Shown here: positions 9,192 to 17,553 of the stretch, one piece after another | Layout: the number at the start of each line of letters is the position of its first letter | Position numbering within the stretch: position 1 is the first letter of the stretch | Assembly (NCBI GenBank): GCA_903903925.1 | Contig: CAIVAU010000160.1 | Span: forward strand, 1-64,000 | Origin: an uncultured cyanobacterium | GTDB lineage: Bacteria; Cyanobacteriota; Cyanobacteriia; Cyanobacteriales; Nostocaceae | Length of the DNA stretch: 64,000 nt | Reading direction: 5' to 3' | The notes under the pieces: model-generated | The model's database searches: none | What the model saw: the letters and a program-made list of their open reading frames with translations, nothing else | Told to the model about the DNA's origin: nothing | Made by a program: the position numbers and the translations under genes

Positions 9192-10271
9192 TTATTCAAG
9201 AGCCTGAATCAGAGCCTCACCCATAGCACGGCAACCCAATAAATTCATTCCTTTTGACATGATATCGCCAGTGCGATCGCCTTGCTGTAAAACCTGCAAC
9301 ACTCCCTTTTCAATGTGGTCTGCCGCAGTTGATTGGTTTAAACTGTAGCGGAGCATCATTGCAGCACTTAAAACTTGAGCTAGGGGATTGGCTTTATCCT
9401 GTCCAGCTATATCTGGGGCTGAACCGTGAACAGGTTCATAAACTCCTGGGCTAGAAGCACCCAAACTGGCTGAGGGTAACATCCCTATACTGCCAGTCAG
9501 CATAGCAGCAGCATCAGAGAGAATATCCCCAAACAAATTGCCTGTGACAATGGTGTCGAATTGTTTAGGATCGCGTAGGAGCTGCATAGCAGCGTTATCT
9601 ACATACATGTGGGAGAGTTCTACATCTGGATACTCTTGAGCGAGTTCAGTGATGCGAAGTCTCCACAATTGAGAGACTTCTAAAACGTTTGCTTTATCCA
9701 CCGAACAGAGTTTACCCTGACGTTTCCGTGCAGCTTCAAATGCGACTCGCCCAATACGCTCAATTTCAGATTCCGTGTAAGCCATAGTATTCACACCCCG
9801 CTTCTCACCGGTTTCTGTAGCAAAAATGCCCTTGGGTTTGCCAAAGTAAATTCCACCAGTGAGTTCACGCACCACCATAATATCGACGCCTTCCACAACC
9901 TCACGCTTTAAGGACGAAGCATCAATCAACTGAGGCAAAATTTTTGCTGGGCGCAAATTGGCAAATAATTCTAACCCAGCACGCAGTCCTAACAAACCCG
10001 CTTCTGGGCGTAAATGGGATGGGAGGGAATCCCACTTGTAACCACCAATCGCAGCAAGCAATACGGCATCGCTGTTGCGACACTGATCCAATGTAGCTGA
10101 TGGCAGGGGTTCACCTGTCGCGTCAATTGCCCTACCACCGATGAGTGCTTCCTGGAATTCAAACTGAATATCAAACTTTTTCCCTACGACTTTGAGCACA
10201 TCTACCGCCACTGTCATAATTTCGGGTCCAATGCCATCGCCAGGAAGTAAGGTAATGCGGTACTGGGTCAT
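9192..10271 (-). CDS. leuB: 3-isopropylmalate dehydrogenase
   Basis: The 359-residue protein begins [16 protein letters not shown], the cofactor and substrate entry motif of the isopropylmalate/isocitrate dehydrogenase family. It includes [12 protein letters not shown], the signature [17 protein letters not shown], and the NAD-binding loop [17 protein letters not shown] typical of LeuB rather than of NADP-isocitrate dehydrogenase. It oxidises and decarboxylates 3-isopropylmalate in leucine synthesis. It is monocistronic here, as is common in cyanobacteria. Confidence 0.97.
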   Translation of the reverse strand: MTQYRITLLPGDGIGPEIMTVAVDVLKVVGKKFDIQFEFQEALIGGRAIDATGEPLPSATLDQCRNSDAVLLAAIGGYKWDSLPSHLRPEAGLLGLRAGLELFANLRPAKILPQLIDASSLKREVVEGVDIMVVRELTGGIYFGKPKGIFATETGEKRGVNTMAYTESEIERIGRVAFEAARKRQGKLCSVDKANVLEVSQLWRLRITELAQEYPDVELSHMYVDNAAMQLLRDPKQFDTIVTGNLFGDILSDAAAMLTGSIGMLPSASLGASSPGVYEPVHGSAPDIAGQDKANPLAQVLSAAMMLRYSLNQSTAADHIEKGVLQVLQQGDRTGDIMSKGMNLLGCRAMGEALIQALE

Positions 10272-10339
10272 AGTTTTGTTGTGATTGGGTAAGTGTTTAA
10301 TTATGCAGAAACTCTTGCAGATTTAGTATAATACCGTAA

Positions 10340-10517
10340 GAATTCAGGAGTCAGGAGTCAGAATTCAGAATTTATCTTTCTTTTGGTATCTGTCTTCAGA
10401 CTCTTGACGACATCGTATTATCTCCCGATTGTTAAAGAATCAGGAGACAACACTCCGCCGTCTAACAAGAGTAAAGACGGATACCCAACCCTGATGACTC
10501 CTGACTCCTGAATTCTT
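10340..10517. repeat. Dispersed repeat, family A copy 1, bounded by STRR heptamers
   Basis: STRR units (AGGAGTC) on the left and TGACTCC units on the right frame a unique core. The part GGTATCTGTCTTCAGACTCT followed by TATCTCCCGATTGTT recurs, inverted, at 43126-43236 with few changes. The flanking heptamers are complementary, so the whole unit is an imperfect inverted repeat between leuB and the psiE-like gene. It looks like a small non-autonomous element. Confidence 0.55.
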
Positions 10518-10551
10518 ACAAAATTGCATTGCGCCCGATTGAGGTTCCCGT

Positions 10552-11013
10552 TTAATTTGGATTTTTAGTATTGGTATGGCGAATAATCCAATAACTGACT
10601 GCTAAAGCAAAAATGGTAACTCCTAAACCAAGAATATCAGTACCTTTTACTTTGTCTAAGTCGAGGATAATAATCTTTCTAGAAACTGCAATTAAAGAGG
10701 TGGCAATGACCAATTCCACTTGAAAAACATGTTTTCGCAAATAAGAGGTGATATTTTCTAAAATTTCTAAGGCAATTAAAACATCCAAAAATAAACCAAA
10801 AACATTTAATAAGTTTTCGTTGAATGGTTTAGAGGAATGCATACTAAATAATTCTTTGAAAAGAAAAAATCCTAGATCCGTGATCGCCACTAAAATTACC
10901 AGTACCAAAAAAATAGATAGAACTTTAGAAACTAGCACCTCTATGCTTTCAATCATGTGCATAAAGTTTTCATCTTTGGTAGCTGCTGTAATTTGCTTTA
11001 GTAGTTTCCTCAT
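10552..11013 (-). CDS. PsiE-like (phosphate-starvation-inducible) membrane protein
   Basis: The 153-residue protein has four predicted membrane helices (about residues 28-52, 68-88, 98-112 and 126-145). It contains LLNVFGLFLDVLIALEILENITSYL and HVFQVELVIATSLIAVSRKIIILD, which match the PsiE family. Its biochemical role is unknown; in enteric bacteria the family is induced by phosphate starvation. No Pho-type repeat was recognised upstream here. Confidence 0.75.
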   Translation of the reverse strand: MRKLLKQITAATKDENFMHMIESIEVLVSKVLSIFLVLVILVAITDLGFFLFKELFSMHSSKPFNENLLNVFGLFLDVLIALEILENITSYLRKHVFQVELVIATSLIAVSRKIIILDLDKVKGTDILGLGVTIFALAVSYWIIRHTNTKNPN

Positions 11014-11058
11014 TTGTTTTATCCTGGGTTAAAATAAAAAATTAAATGCAAACAGCAA

Positions 11059-11084
11059 AATCCCCTAGATTTATCTAGGGGATT
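11059..11084 (-). terminator. Intrinsic terminator of the 35-aa ORF
   Basis: On the minus strand AATCCCCTAGAT and ATCTAGGGGATT form a perfect 12-bp stem with an AA loop, followed by TTTTGC. The stem begins within the TAA stop codon of the small ORF at 11083-11190, so the two belong to one short transcript. Confidence 0.8.
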
Positions 11085-11190
11085 AAGAAAACGACATTGC
11101 TTGATACGGCAAACGCCGCAAATAACTGTCTATTGACAAATTGCTATTTTGCCCTTCGCCTTTGGGGGCAGTTTTTTTCTTTTCTTGCAT
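11083..11190 (-). CDS. Candidate 35-aa small protein ending at a terminator
   Basis: ATG at 11190 opens a 36-codon frame ending TAA at 11085-11083. The product is highly charged at its start (MQEKKKTAPKGEG), then NSNLSIDSYLRRLPYQAMSF and a final Ser. The stop abuts a perfect terminator hairpin. The 170 bp upstream, free of other genes, holds a possible -10 element (TATACAT at about 11231). There is no Shine-Dalgarno sequence, which is common in cyanobacteria. I do not recognise the family. It could be a translated small regulator or a short RNA with a fortuitous frame. It is too short to appear in usual ORF lists. Confidence 0.5.
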   Translation of the reverse strand: MQEKKKTAPKGEGQNSNLSIDSYLRRLPYQAMSFS

Positions 11191-11361
11191 AGCTACAGCC
11201 AGGGGAAACCAGTTCAGGACTATTCCCAGATGTATAGCAGCTTAACATTCTTTGATACTTTGCGGGTTAAAGCCGCGCAACAAGTCTTGCCCGGTTTCAA
11301 AATTTTTTGACCACAACACACATGAAGAGTGTTTAAGGTGATGCACCTAATCAACACAAGA

Positions 11362-11865
11362 TTAGCCCTGAATCATCTTCCTTACTTTTTGCTGGAGAGT
11401 CGGATCTTGTCTGACTGCGATGAGAATTTGGTTGAAGCGTTCTGGTTGTAGCCCCTCCTTTTGAATTGCCTGCAGCTCCTTTGAATTAGCCTTTTGCTGA
11501 ATTTCTCTAAGCCTTGCAAAGGTTTTGTCGAATTTCTGCTTTTCTTGCAAGGTAATCGCTGTTGTAGGCTGAGTTGAAGGATTTTTTTTTGCTTGATAAA
11601 TTTCCCTCAACCGTTGTTCACTCAGACCTGACTGACCGATAGCTTGTGCCATCTCTTGCTTTACCCCCTGTTCAACCACGAGCAACTGTTTTAAGCTGCG
11701 GGCAAATTTTTGGAGTTCATCTGGAGTAATTTTGGCTTGGGGTACTACTGGAACTTGAGATTGAGAGGGTGGAGATGTGGGTTGTGGTACTTGTGCTTGA
11801 GCCGAAAGGCTGCCGACAAACAACAAAACGAAAACATAACTACCTGTCAGAAGTGGCTTGAGCAT
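11362..11865 (-). CDS. DUF4168 domain secreted protein
   Basis: The 167-residue protein has a signal peptide (LLTGSYVFVLLFVGSLSAQA, AQA cleavage), a Pro/Gln-rich linker, and two helical repeats of the DUF4168 type: ITPDELQKFARSLKQLLVVE, then ITLQEKQKFDKTFARLREI, ending QKVRKMIQG. The start at 11865 is chosen because AAGGAGG lies 7 bases upstream. The longer frame to 11955 only translates a tandem CCCAATC repeat (11904-11932). The family is exported and of unknown function. Confidence 0.8.
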   Translation of the reverse strand: MLKPLLTGSYVFVLLFVGSLSAQAQVPQPTSPPSQSQVPVVPQAKITPDELQKFARSLKQLLVVEQGVKQEMAQAIGQSGLSEQRLREIYQAKKNPSTQPTTAITLQEKQKFDKTFARLREIQQKANSKELQAIQKEGLQPERFNQILIAVRQDPTLQQKVRKMIQG

Positions 11866-12112
11866 ATTGAGTTCCTCCTTAGGATAAACTGCCCTACGTG
11901 GGTGATTGGGGATTGGGGATTGGGGATTGGGAAACAATAATACAGTAGTGGCCACTGCTAATTGCTAACTGCTCTAGGTATGCACTGTCGTGGTTCAGAA
12001 TATTATATATGAGCTAAACAATATTATTTCTATCTTCCTGGATGTTTCTTTTTTTTGAGAATTTGCTGGATTCTATTCCTTTTGACTGATGCTATATGTA
12101 AATTTTGTGCAT

Positions 12113-12135
12113 AAAAAAGGTGGGCATTGCCCACC
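12113..12135 (-). terminator. Intrinsic terminator of rtcB
   Basis: On the minus strand GGTGGGC and GCCCACC form a 7-bp GC-rich stem with a 3-nt loop, followed by six T residues. It lies 11 bases after the rtcB stop codon. Confidence 0.85.
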
Positions 12136-12145
12136 CGACTTTGAT

Positions 12146-12865
12146 TCATCCCTTTACACAAACAACTTGTTTGAGTGTCGCCACAACTTCAACTAAATCC
12201 GCCTGATTGTTCATCACCTCATCTATAGGTTTATAAGCACCTGGAATTTCATCCAAAACACCCGAATCTTTGCGACATTCTACGCCTTTTGTTTGCTCAA
12301 TTAAATCGTCAAGTGTATAGACATTTTTTGCCTTATTTCGAGACAGCAAACGTCCTGCACCATGAGAACAGCTGCAAAAACTGGCGTGATTTCCCTTTCC
12401 TTTAACAATGTAGGATTTTGCCCCCATTGAACCAGGAATAATGCCAAAGTCTTCTTCTGTTGCGCGTACAGCACCTTTACGAGTGACATACACATCCTCG
12501 CCAAAATGTACTTCCTTCTCAGCGTAATTGTGATGGCAATTCACCTCCAATAAAGGCTTACTCGCCCTACCACCTGCCAGATGCTTCTCGACAATGTGCT
12601 TAAAACGTGCCATCATCACCTCACGGTTGGAACGTGCATAATCCTGTGCCCACTGCAAATCGTGCCAGTATGCTCGGAATTCTGGTGTCCCAGCCACAAA
12701 GTAGGCTAAATCAGGGTCAGGCAATTTATTACCCGCCATCTTTGCCAATTCTTTGGCAGTGCTAATGTGGCATTGAGCAAGATTATTGCCGATGTTGCGC
12801 GAACCAGAATGCAGCATCAGCCAAACTTGGTTTTCTGTATCGAGGCAAACCTCGATGAAGTGATT
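12146..12865 (-). CDS. rtcB: RtcB RNA ligase, exon 2 (residues 155-393)
   Basis: This frame encodes the C-terminal 239 residues of RtcB. It starts with NHFIEVCLD, the metal-ligand motif that normally follows GSLGGG without a break. It continues with MLHSGSRNIGN and ends with the guanylylation-site motif CSCSHGAGR near its middle-to-end region. RtcB joins RNA 2',3'-cyclic phosphate ends to 5'-OH ends using GTP and Mn2+. Unspliced, this part has only a TTG (12868-12866) that belongs to the intron end, so it is not an independent gene. With exon 1 the product is 393 residues, a normal length. The terminator is at 12113-12135. Confidence 0.93.
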   Translation of the reverse strand, partial: NHFIEVCLDTENQVWLMLHSGSRNIGNNLAQCHISTAKELAKMAGNKLPDPDLAYFVAGTPEFRAYWHDLQWAQDYARSNREVMMARFKHIVEKHLAGGRASKPLLEVNCHHNYAEKEVHFGEDVYVTRKGAVRATEEDFGIIPGSMGAKSYIVKGKGNHASFCSCSHGAGRLLSRNKAKNVYTLDDLIEQTKGVECRKDSGVLDEIPGAYKPIDEVMNNQADLVEVVATLKQVVCVKG

Positions 12866-13205
12866 CAATTTGTTACTGATTGCTTGTTAAGCTTAGCTCA
12901 GTCTCCATAGTCATTCTGACTCCTGACTCCTGACTCCTGACTTCTGTTGCAATCGACCAAGACATTTCTGCTTGGTTCTATACCTTCTTATTCGGTATAG
13001 TTCGGAGCACACCTTCATCCTAAATTAATTTAGGATGCCCAAGTCCCTCTGCTCTCTACAGGGCGTTTTACCGCTTCCCTCGGTATTAGCAAGTAAATCT
13101 ACCGGAAATTCAACCCTAAGTCTATAAAAGATTTACTATTTCTCAGCCTTCACCGATTTGGACGAGTTTTGATTACTGTATTACTACAATAAGGGGCAAT
13201 TCTTC
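12866..13205 (-). ncRNA. Group I intron interrupting rtcB (340 nt, no ORF)
   Basis: The insert sits exactly between the Gly codon GGT and the Asn codon AAT of the GSLGGG/NHFIE motif. The upstream exon ends in U and the insert ends in G. P1: exon AGGGGGU pairs with intron GCCCCUU, giving a U.G pair at the splice site; P10: AUU next to it pairs with exon-2 AAU. P2: UUGUA/UACAG. P4: UCGGU/ACCGA (13156-13152, 13084-13080). P5: AGUAAAUC/GAUUUACU. P6: GGGAAGCG/CGCCCU. P7: GAGCA/UGCUC (13054-13050, 13009-13005). P8: CAUCCUAAAU/AUUUAGGAUG. P9: CUAUACC/GGUAUAG. The strand AAGGUGUGCUCC resembles the usual AAGGUAUAGUCC, with the matching changes on the partner strand. P3 is only tentative (GUCC/GGAC). 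There is no homing endonuclease frame. STRR heptamers (12916-12942) sit in a loop near the 3' end. Confidence 0.88.
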
Positions 13206-13667
13206 ACCCCCTCCCAGAGAACCCATTTGTTTCATTGCTTTCCCTTGCAAGTCTTGCACCCCTCGATGCAATTCTTTAAAATCTTGCCAGTTTTGCCAAT
13301 TAGTGACACTTTTTTCCACGTCTTTATTTTCGTTGAAACCAGTTGGAATTGCTGCTTCAATATCCAATCGGATTTTCTTCAGCTTGCCTTCTAGTTGATC
13401 AGCGTGAAATGGTGTTTTGATAGCACACATCCCACAACCCACATCAACACCAACAGCAGCAGGAATAATTGCTTCTTTTGTGGCAATGACAGAACCCACT
13501 AAAGCGCCTTTTCCTAGATGGACATCTGGCATTAATGCCAGGTGTTTGAACACAAATGGCAGAGAAGCGACATTCTTTGCCATCTTGGTTTCTTCTGAAC
13601 CCAAGGGGTGATTTGCCCAAGATAAGATGGGCGATAGTGTTGAAAGTTTTAACTCTTCGTAGGGCAT
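13206..13667 (-). CDS. rtcB: RtcB RNA ligase, exon 1 (residues 1-154)
   Basis: This frame encodes the N-terminal 154 residues: PDVHLGKG, then AAVGVDVGCGMCAIKT with the Cys and Asp metal ligands, ending in KQMGSLGGG. Without splicing it runs 10 codons into the intron and stops at 13173, giving a dead half-protein. After joining to 12865-12146 the reading continues GSLGGG-NHFIEV without loss or gain of a residue. No partner gene (archease or RtcR) is adjacent. ATG at 13667 is the only suitable start. Confidence 0.93.
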
Positions 13668-13826
13668 AACGCTTTTTTCTATTTTGGATTGTAAACCTCA
13701 CCCAAAGGGACTCACCCACGCAGATAGTTATCTAAAATCCATCTGCGGCATGATTTTACCCAGGGAGTAGCAATTCGTGTATTATACTTGTAGCATGATT
13801 CTTTCTCAACGTCAACCTGACGACCA

Positions 13827-14106
13827 ATGACTCAACTCAATTTTGACCAAATGTCAGTATATGAGGAAGTGGAAATAAAAGGAATAGAAAGAAAAAACGA
13901 GAGTTTACAGGGGTGCATCCCATTTTTGAAAATTCGTAGTGCGAGCATCTTGCTCGCTTATAATACACGTTAGCTTTCCGGCTCACACTACTGATCGTCT
14001 TTCTGCAAAACTGGGATGCTCCCGTTTACAGTTGCATCGTACAAAGCAGACTCTTCTATCGTTCGATTTGGTTGATGCGCTAGTTTTTCTGCTAGGACTA
14101 TAATTT
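13827..14106 (+). pseudogene. Small ORF split by a MITE
   Basis: ATG at 13827 opens a frame MTQLNFDQMSVYEEVEIKGI continuing ERKNESLQ up to the target-site duplication at 13903-13910. If the element at 13911-14023 and one duplication copy are removed, the frame continues LHRTKQTLLSFDLVDALVFL to a TAA near 14106, for about 54 residues. With the element present it stops inside it. I do not recognise the product, and the ancestral frame may never have been a gene. Confidence 0.3.
13911..14023. mobile_element. MITE, 113 bp, with 8-bp target-site duplication
   Basis: The ends are inverted repeats: GGGTGCATCCCATTTTTG on the left and, as reverse complement of the right end, GGGAGCATCCCAGTTTTG (16 of 18 identical). 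GTTTACAG is duplicated directly outside both ends (13903-13910 and 14024-14031). The inside has a GCGAGC/GCTCGC palindrome and no ORF. It is a non-autonomous transposon that needs a transposase in trans. Confidence 0.85.
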
Positions 14107-14225
14107 GCTCGTTAGTAACCCTGTCCTCGCAGGGCTACAAGTCCCTAAGTCGTACTCATTCTCTATAATGGCAATTACCCTGTCACTCAATTATAATAAT
14201 TAATAAGCCAAAATTGAATTCCTAT

Positions 14226-14897
14226 ATGGTTAGTACAACCAATAAACTAAGCAATATTCCCCCAGAAACTACCTTAGCAGAACAGCGAGTAGTTTTTCAT
14301 AACATTAGTTGGCAAGCTTACGAGCAAATTTTAGCAGGACTGGGTGAAAGTCGTTCGGCTCGACTTATCTATGACCAAGGCACTTTAGAAATTACTATGC
14401 CTTTAGAAGAACATGAAAGTGCTACGAGATTGATCGAACTATTCATCCGGATTTTGGTGGAGGAAATTGGTCTGAAAATCAAAACGATGGGTTCAACTAC
14501 TTTAAATCGTCCCGATTTAGAAAGAAGTGCCGAACCTGATAACTGCTATTACATCCAAAATCAACCTAAAGTAGCCGGAAAAAAGGTTAACTTAAATGAA
14601 GATCCACCACCAGATTTGATTGTAGAAGTGGATATTACTCATACTGACATCAATAAATTGAATTTTTACGCTAGTATGGGTGTACCGGAATTCTGGCGCT
14701 ATAACGGTCAAATATTGCGAATTTATCAACTTCAGGATCATCAATATACTGAGGTAGAAAATAGCCCCACATTTTCTTGGACAATCAAAGAACGACTTTA
14801 TCAATTCCTGCAAGATTGCCAAGTTGATGAAGTTCAATCTAGCAAGGCTTTTCGTACTTGGGTACAACAGCAAGTGCAGAGTCAGAATACCCTTTAA
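14226..14897 (+). CDS. Uma2 family (DUF820) PD-(D/E)XK nuclease-like protein
   Basis: The 223-residue protein has the Uma2 layout. Near the N-terminus it reads FHNISWQAYEQILAGLGESR, then GTLEITMPLEEHE. The putative catalytic part is PDNCYYIQNQ, DPPPDLIVEVDIT and the ending segment YASMGVPEFWRYNG. The D-x(n)-E-x-D residues fit the restriction-endonuclease-like fold. The biological role of this family, which is much expanded in cyanobacteria, is unknown. The ATG at 14226 is preferred to the TTG at 14214. Confidence 0.85.
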   Translation: MVSTTNKLSNIPPETTLAEQRVVFHNISWQAYEQILAGLGESRSARLIYDQGTLEITMPLEEHESATRLIELFIRILVEEIGLKIKTMGSTTLNRPDLERSAEPDNCYYIQNQPKVAGKKVNLNEDPPPDLIVEVDITHTDINKLNFYASMGVPEFWRYNGQILRIYQLQDHQYTEVENSPTFSWTIKERLYQFLQDCQVDEVQSSKAFRTWVQQQVQSQNTL

Positions 14898-14909
14898 GAA
14901 GGAAAAACA

Positions 14910-14990
14910 ATGGTCAGCAGCCTGAAAGAACTGATTGAAGAACCAGGGCTAGCGGGATATCGTTTTCAGTGCCATCACAGTTTGAAGTAA
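14910..14990 (+). pseudogene. 26-codon remnant after the Uma2 gene
   Basis: AAGAAGGAAAAACA precedes an ATG at 14910, a convincing ribosome site 12 bases after the Uma2 stop. The frame gives MVSSLKELIEEPGLAGYR and then runs into the antisense end of the convergent histidine-kinase gene, stopping after 26 codons. It looks like the start of a second operon gene whose body was lost when the kinase gene came to lie against it. The product is not recognised. Confidence 0.35.
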
Positions 14991-17318
14991 ATGTTCTGGG
15001 TCAAGTGGCTTTGTAATATACTTTTGATAGCCACTAGTTATGGCTCGCTCGTGATTCTCAATTCTTGCATAGGCAGTTAACGCAATTGCCGGAGTCTGTC
15101 CCCCTTTTTCATGGGGTAAAGTCCGGATATATTGGATCAGGGTATAACCATCCATATTTGGCATCCCAAGATCACTCACTAACACATCAGGTTGAAAGGA
15201 CTCCAGGTTTTCGAGAACTTCAGCCCCAGAGGAAACAATCAAAACTTCTGCTCCATATTGGGTCAACAAGACTTTTAATAACTCGCGAGTATCGGGCTCG
15301 TCATCGACTGCGAGGACACGAATCCCAGTAAGGTCGAGAACCTGTTGTCGCAACTCATCGGTCTGCTGAATTTGCAGTGCAACCTTCAGCAGTGGTAACC
15401 TTACGGTAAAGGTAGCCCCCAAGCCTTCACCAAGACTATCAGCTATGATAGTGCCGCCGTGAGCTTCAACCAACTGACGCACGATCGCCAACCCTAATCC
15501 TAAACCCCCATATTTACGAGTAATAGAAAGATCCTCTTGACGGAATGGCTCAAAAATATGCGGCAGGAAGTTAGGGTTAATGCCAATGCCTGTATCGGTG
15601 ATCATAATGTGGGCGTGATCGTTAACTTGGTCTAGACGAACTTCTACCCGTCCTCCGTTGGGGGTAAACTTAATCGCGTTGGAAAGTAAGTTCCAAACGA
15701 CCTGTTGCAGGCGGTTGGCATCTCCAAAAACTTTTCCAATCTTGGACAGCACCGGATGGAGCAAAATTGATTTGGCAATGGCGGCTGTTGTAACGGTATC
15801 AATCGCAGATTCAATGATCAATGCCAAATCAACAGGAGCAACATTCATGGTAAGTTTACCACGTAGAATCTTGGAAATATCAAGCAGATCATCAATTAGT
15901 TGAGTTTGCACTTTAACGCTGCGTTCAATGATAGCCAAAGCTTCAGTAGTTTTAGCTTGATCTAATCTGCCGGTTTGCAGCAGTTTTGTCCAACCCAAAA
16001 TCGGATTTAGGGGTGAGCGCAACTCGTGAGATAAAATTGCTAAAAACTCATCTTTGATCTGGTTGGCGCGTTCAGCAGCTTCCCTTGCAGTTCGCTCTAG
16101 CTGTAATAGGCGATCGCGTTCCATCTCCAGTTGTTTTTGTGCGTCTATATCCGTTAAGGTGCCGAACCATTTGACAATTTTACCTTGCTGATTCTTTTGG
16201 GGAATTGCCTGGTTCAAGTGCCAGAGATACACACCATCTGCTCGCCGTATCCGACCTTCGGCTTGATAGTAAATACCCTGTTGTAGCGCCTCGTTCCAGA
16301 TTTGAGACACCAAAGGTAAATCTTCTGGATGCACAAGCAGGTTCTTCACGGGTCTGGGAACTTGATCCATAACAAACCCTGTAAATTCCAAAAAGCGATG
16401 ATTAACATCCAGCAACTCTCCTTCGGGGCTCGCTGTCCAGATGAGTTGGGGAATCAATTCTGCTAAACACCGATAGCGTTCTTCGCTTTGGCGTAATGCT
16501 TCTTCTATTTGTTTGCTCTGAGTAATATCGGTGAGAGTACCGATGTAACCAACCACATTACCCTCAGAGTTGATCTCCGGAAGTGCTTGGCATATGTAGT
16601 CTATCACACGACCATCCGGACACACAAACCGAGCTTCTTTGTGAAAAAACCCTTGTTCTTCAGCGTTTGCACACCATTCCAGCCATGCTTTGGCGACACC
16701 ATCCCGGTCGTCGGGATGCACTATTTCCAGCCATCCCATGCCAAATGCTACCTCTGGAGGTTGACCAGTCATTTCGCACCAGCGATGATTGACATAGACA
16801 CAGTTGTTGTCAGTATTACACTTAAATATGGCAGTTGGAGAGGCTTCTGCGAGGGTGCTAAATTGGCGTTCACGCGCCTGTAAGGCGAACTCTGCTTGGA
16901 TGCACTGTTGCAGTTGAGTACGTAGATGCACTATTTCAATTGCCTGATTTACTGTCAGGCATAACCTTTGTGGGGTAATTTGCTCTTTGACTAGATAATC
17001 CTGTGCCCCTGCTTTCATCGCCTGCATCGCCAGCGCTTCATCACCCTGCCCAGTTACCATGATCACAGGTACGCTCATCTGTTGGGTCAACGATCGCAAT
17101 TGAGCCAGAAATTCCAGTCCGTCTAGATCACGCAGTCTATAATCGAGCAATACAGCATCAGGTTTATGTTGCTGCCAGAGTTCTAGCCCTTGCTGTCCCA
17201 GTGTTGCTTCCATAATAGAGTAGCAATAATCTTGATCGCCCATCAGATAGCGTCGATAAACCTCCCGCTTTTCGGCAGAGTCTTCAACTATTAAGATCGT
17301 ACGCGATATTCGATTCAT
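14949..17318 (-). CDS. Hybrid sensor histidine kinase: REC-PAS-PAS-HisKA-HATPase-REC
   Basis: The 789-residue cytoplasmic protein has no membrane segment. Domains in order: receiver (1-125, phospho-Asp in AVLLDYRLRDLDG), PAS (about 150-270, VNHRWCEMTGQPPEV), PAS (about 280-395), HisKA with the H box FLAILSHELRSPLNPILGW (about 428-446), HATPase with N, G1 and G2 boxes (NLLSNAIKFTPNGG, ITDTGIGI, GGLGLGLAIVRQLVE), and a C-terminal receiver (VLVSDLGMPNMDGYT). The N-terminal receiver makes it a relay node that accepts phosphate from another kinase. No cognate regulator gene is adjacent. Confidence 0.92.
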   Translation of the reverse strand: MNRISRTILIVEDSAEKREVYRRYLMGDQDYCYSIMEATLGQQGLELWQQHKPDAVLLDYRLRDLDGLEFLAQLRSLTQQMSVPVIMVTGQGDEALAMQAMKAGAQDYLVKEQITPQRLCLTVNQAIEIVHLRTQLQQCIQAEFALQARERQFSTLAEASPTAIFKCNTDNNCVYVNHRWCEMTGQPPEVAFGMGWLEIVHPDDRDGVAKAWLEWCANAEEQGFFHKEARFVCPDGRVIDYICQALPEINSEGNVVGYIGTLTDITQSKQIEEALRQSEERYRCLAELIPQLIWTASPEGELLDVNHRFLEFTGFVMDQVPRPVKNLLVHPEDLPLVSQIWNEALQQGIYYQAEGRIRRADGVYLWHLNQAIPQKNQQGKIVKWFGTLTDIDAQKQLEMERDRLLQLERTAREAAERANQIKDEFLAILSHELRSPLNPILGWTKLLQTGRLDQAKTTEALAIIERSVKVQTQLIDDLLDISKILRGKLTMNVAPVDLALIIESAIDTVTTAAIAKSILLHPVLSKIGKVFGDANRLQQVVWNLLSNAIKFTPNGGRVEVRLDQVNDHAHIMITDTGIGINPNFLPHIFEPFRQEDLSITRKYGGLGLGLAIVRQLVEAHGGTIIADSLGEGLGATFTVRLPLLKVALQIQQTDELRQQVLDLTGIRVLAVDDEPDTRELLKVLLTQYGAEVLIVSSGAEVLENLESFQPDVLVSDLGMPNMDGYTLIQYIRTLPHEKGGQTPAIALTAYARIENHERAITSGYQKYITKPLDPEHLLQTVMALKTISR

Positions 17319-17553
17319 GGCTAGTTCTCAGGGTAATCAGGGGATTTCGATAACAGACTTTCCCATTAAGCAATACTAAACATACCGCTTAAAACCATGA
17401 TTTTTTAGTTGGCTAAAATAGATTTAATTAAAATAGACCAGACTTATTATCTCAGATTTTACACTAGAACTTACGCAATAAAAAAGGCGGATGGCTATTA
17501 GGGCAAGCACACCCACTCGAAATGATAAATATCACCCCACACCCCATTCTTGC

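Noticed and set aside
11083..11360. Glutamine (downstream-peptide) riboswitch before the 35-aa ORF
   Set aside because: The expected conserved core of that motif is not found upstream of the ATG, although the short-ORF arrangement is suggestive.
12146..12868. Independent gene starting with TTG at 12868
   Set aside because: The TTG is the end of the intron; the protein begins inside the RtcB NHFIE motif and makes sense only joined to exon 1.
12866..13205. Intein or group II intron in rtcB
   Set aside because: The insert has stop codons in the exon frame, so no intein, and no domain V-type hairpin or GUGYG start, so no group II intron.
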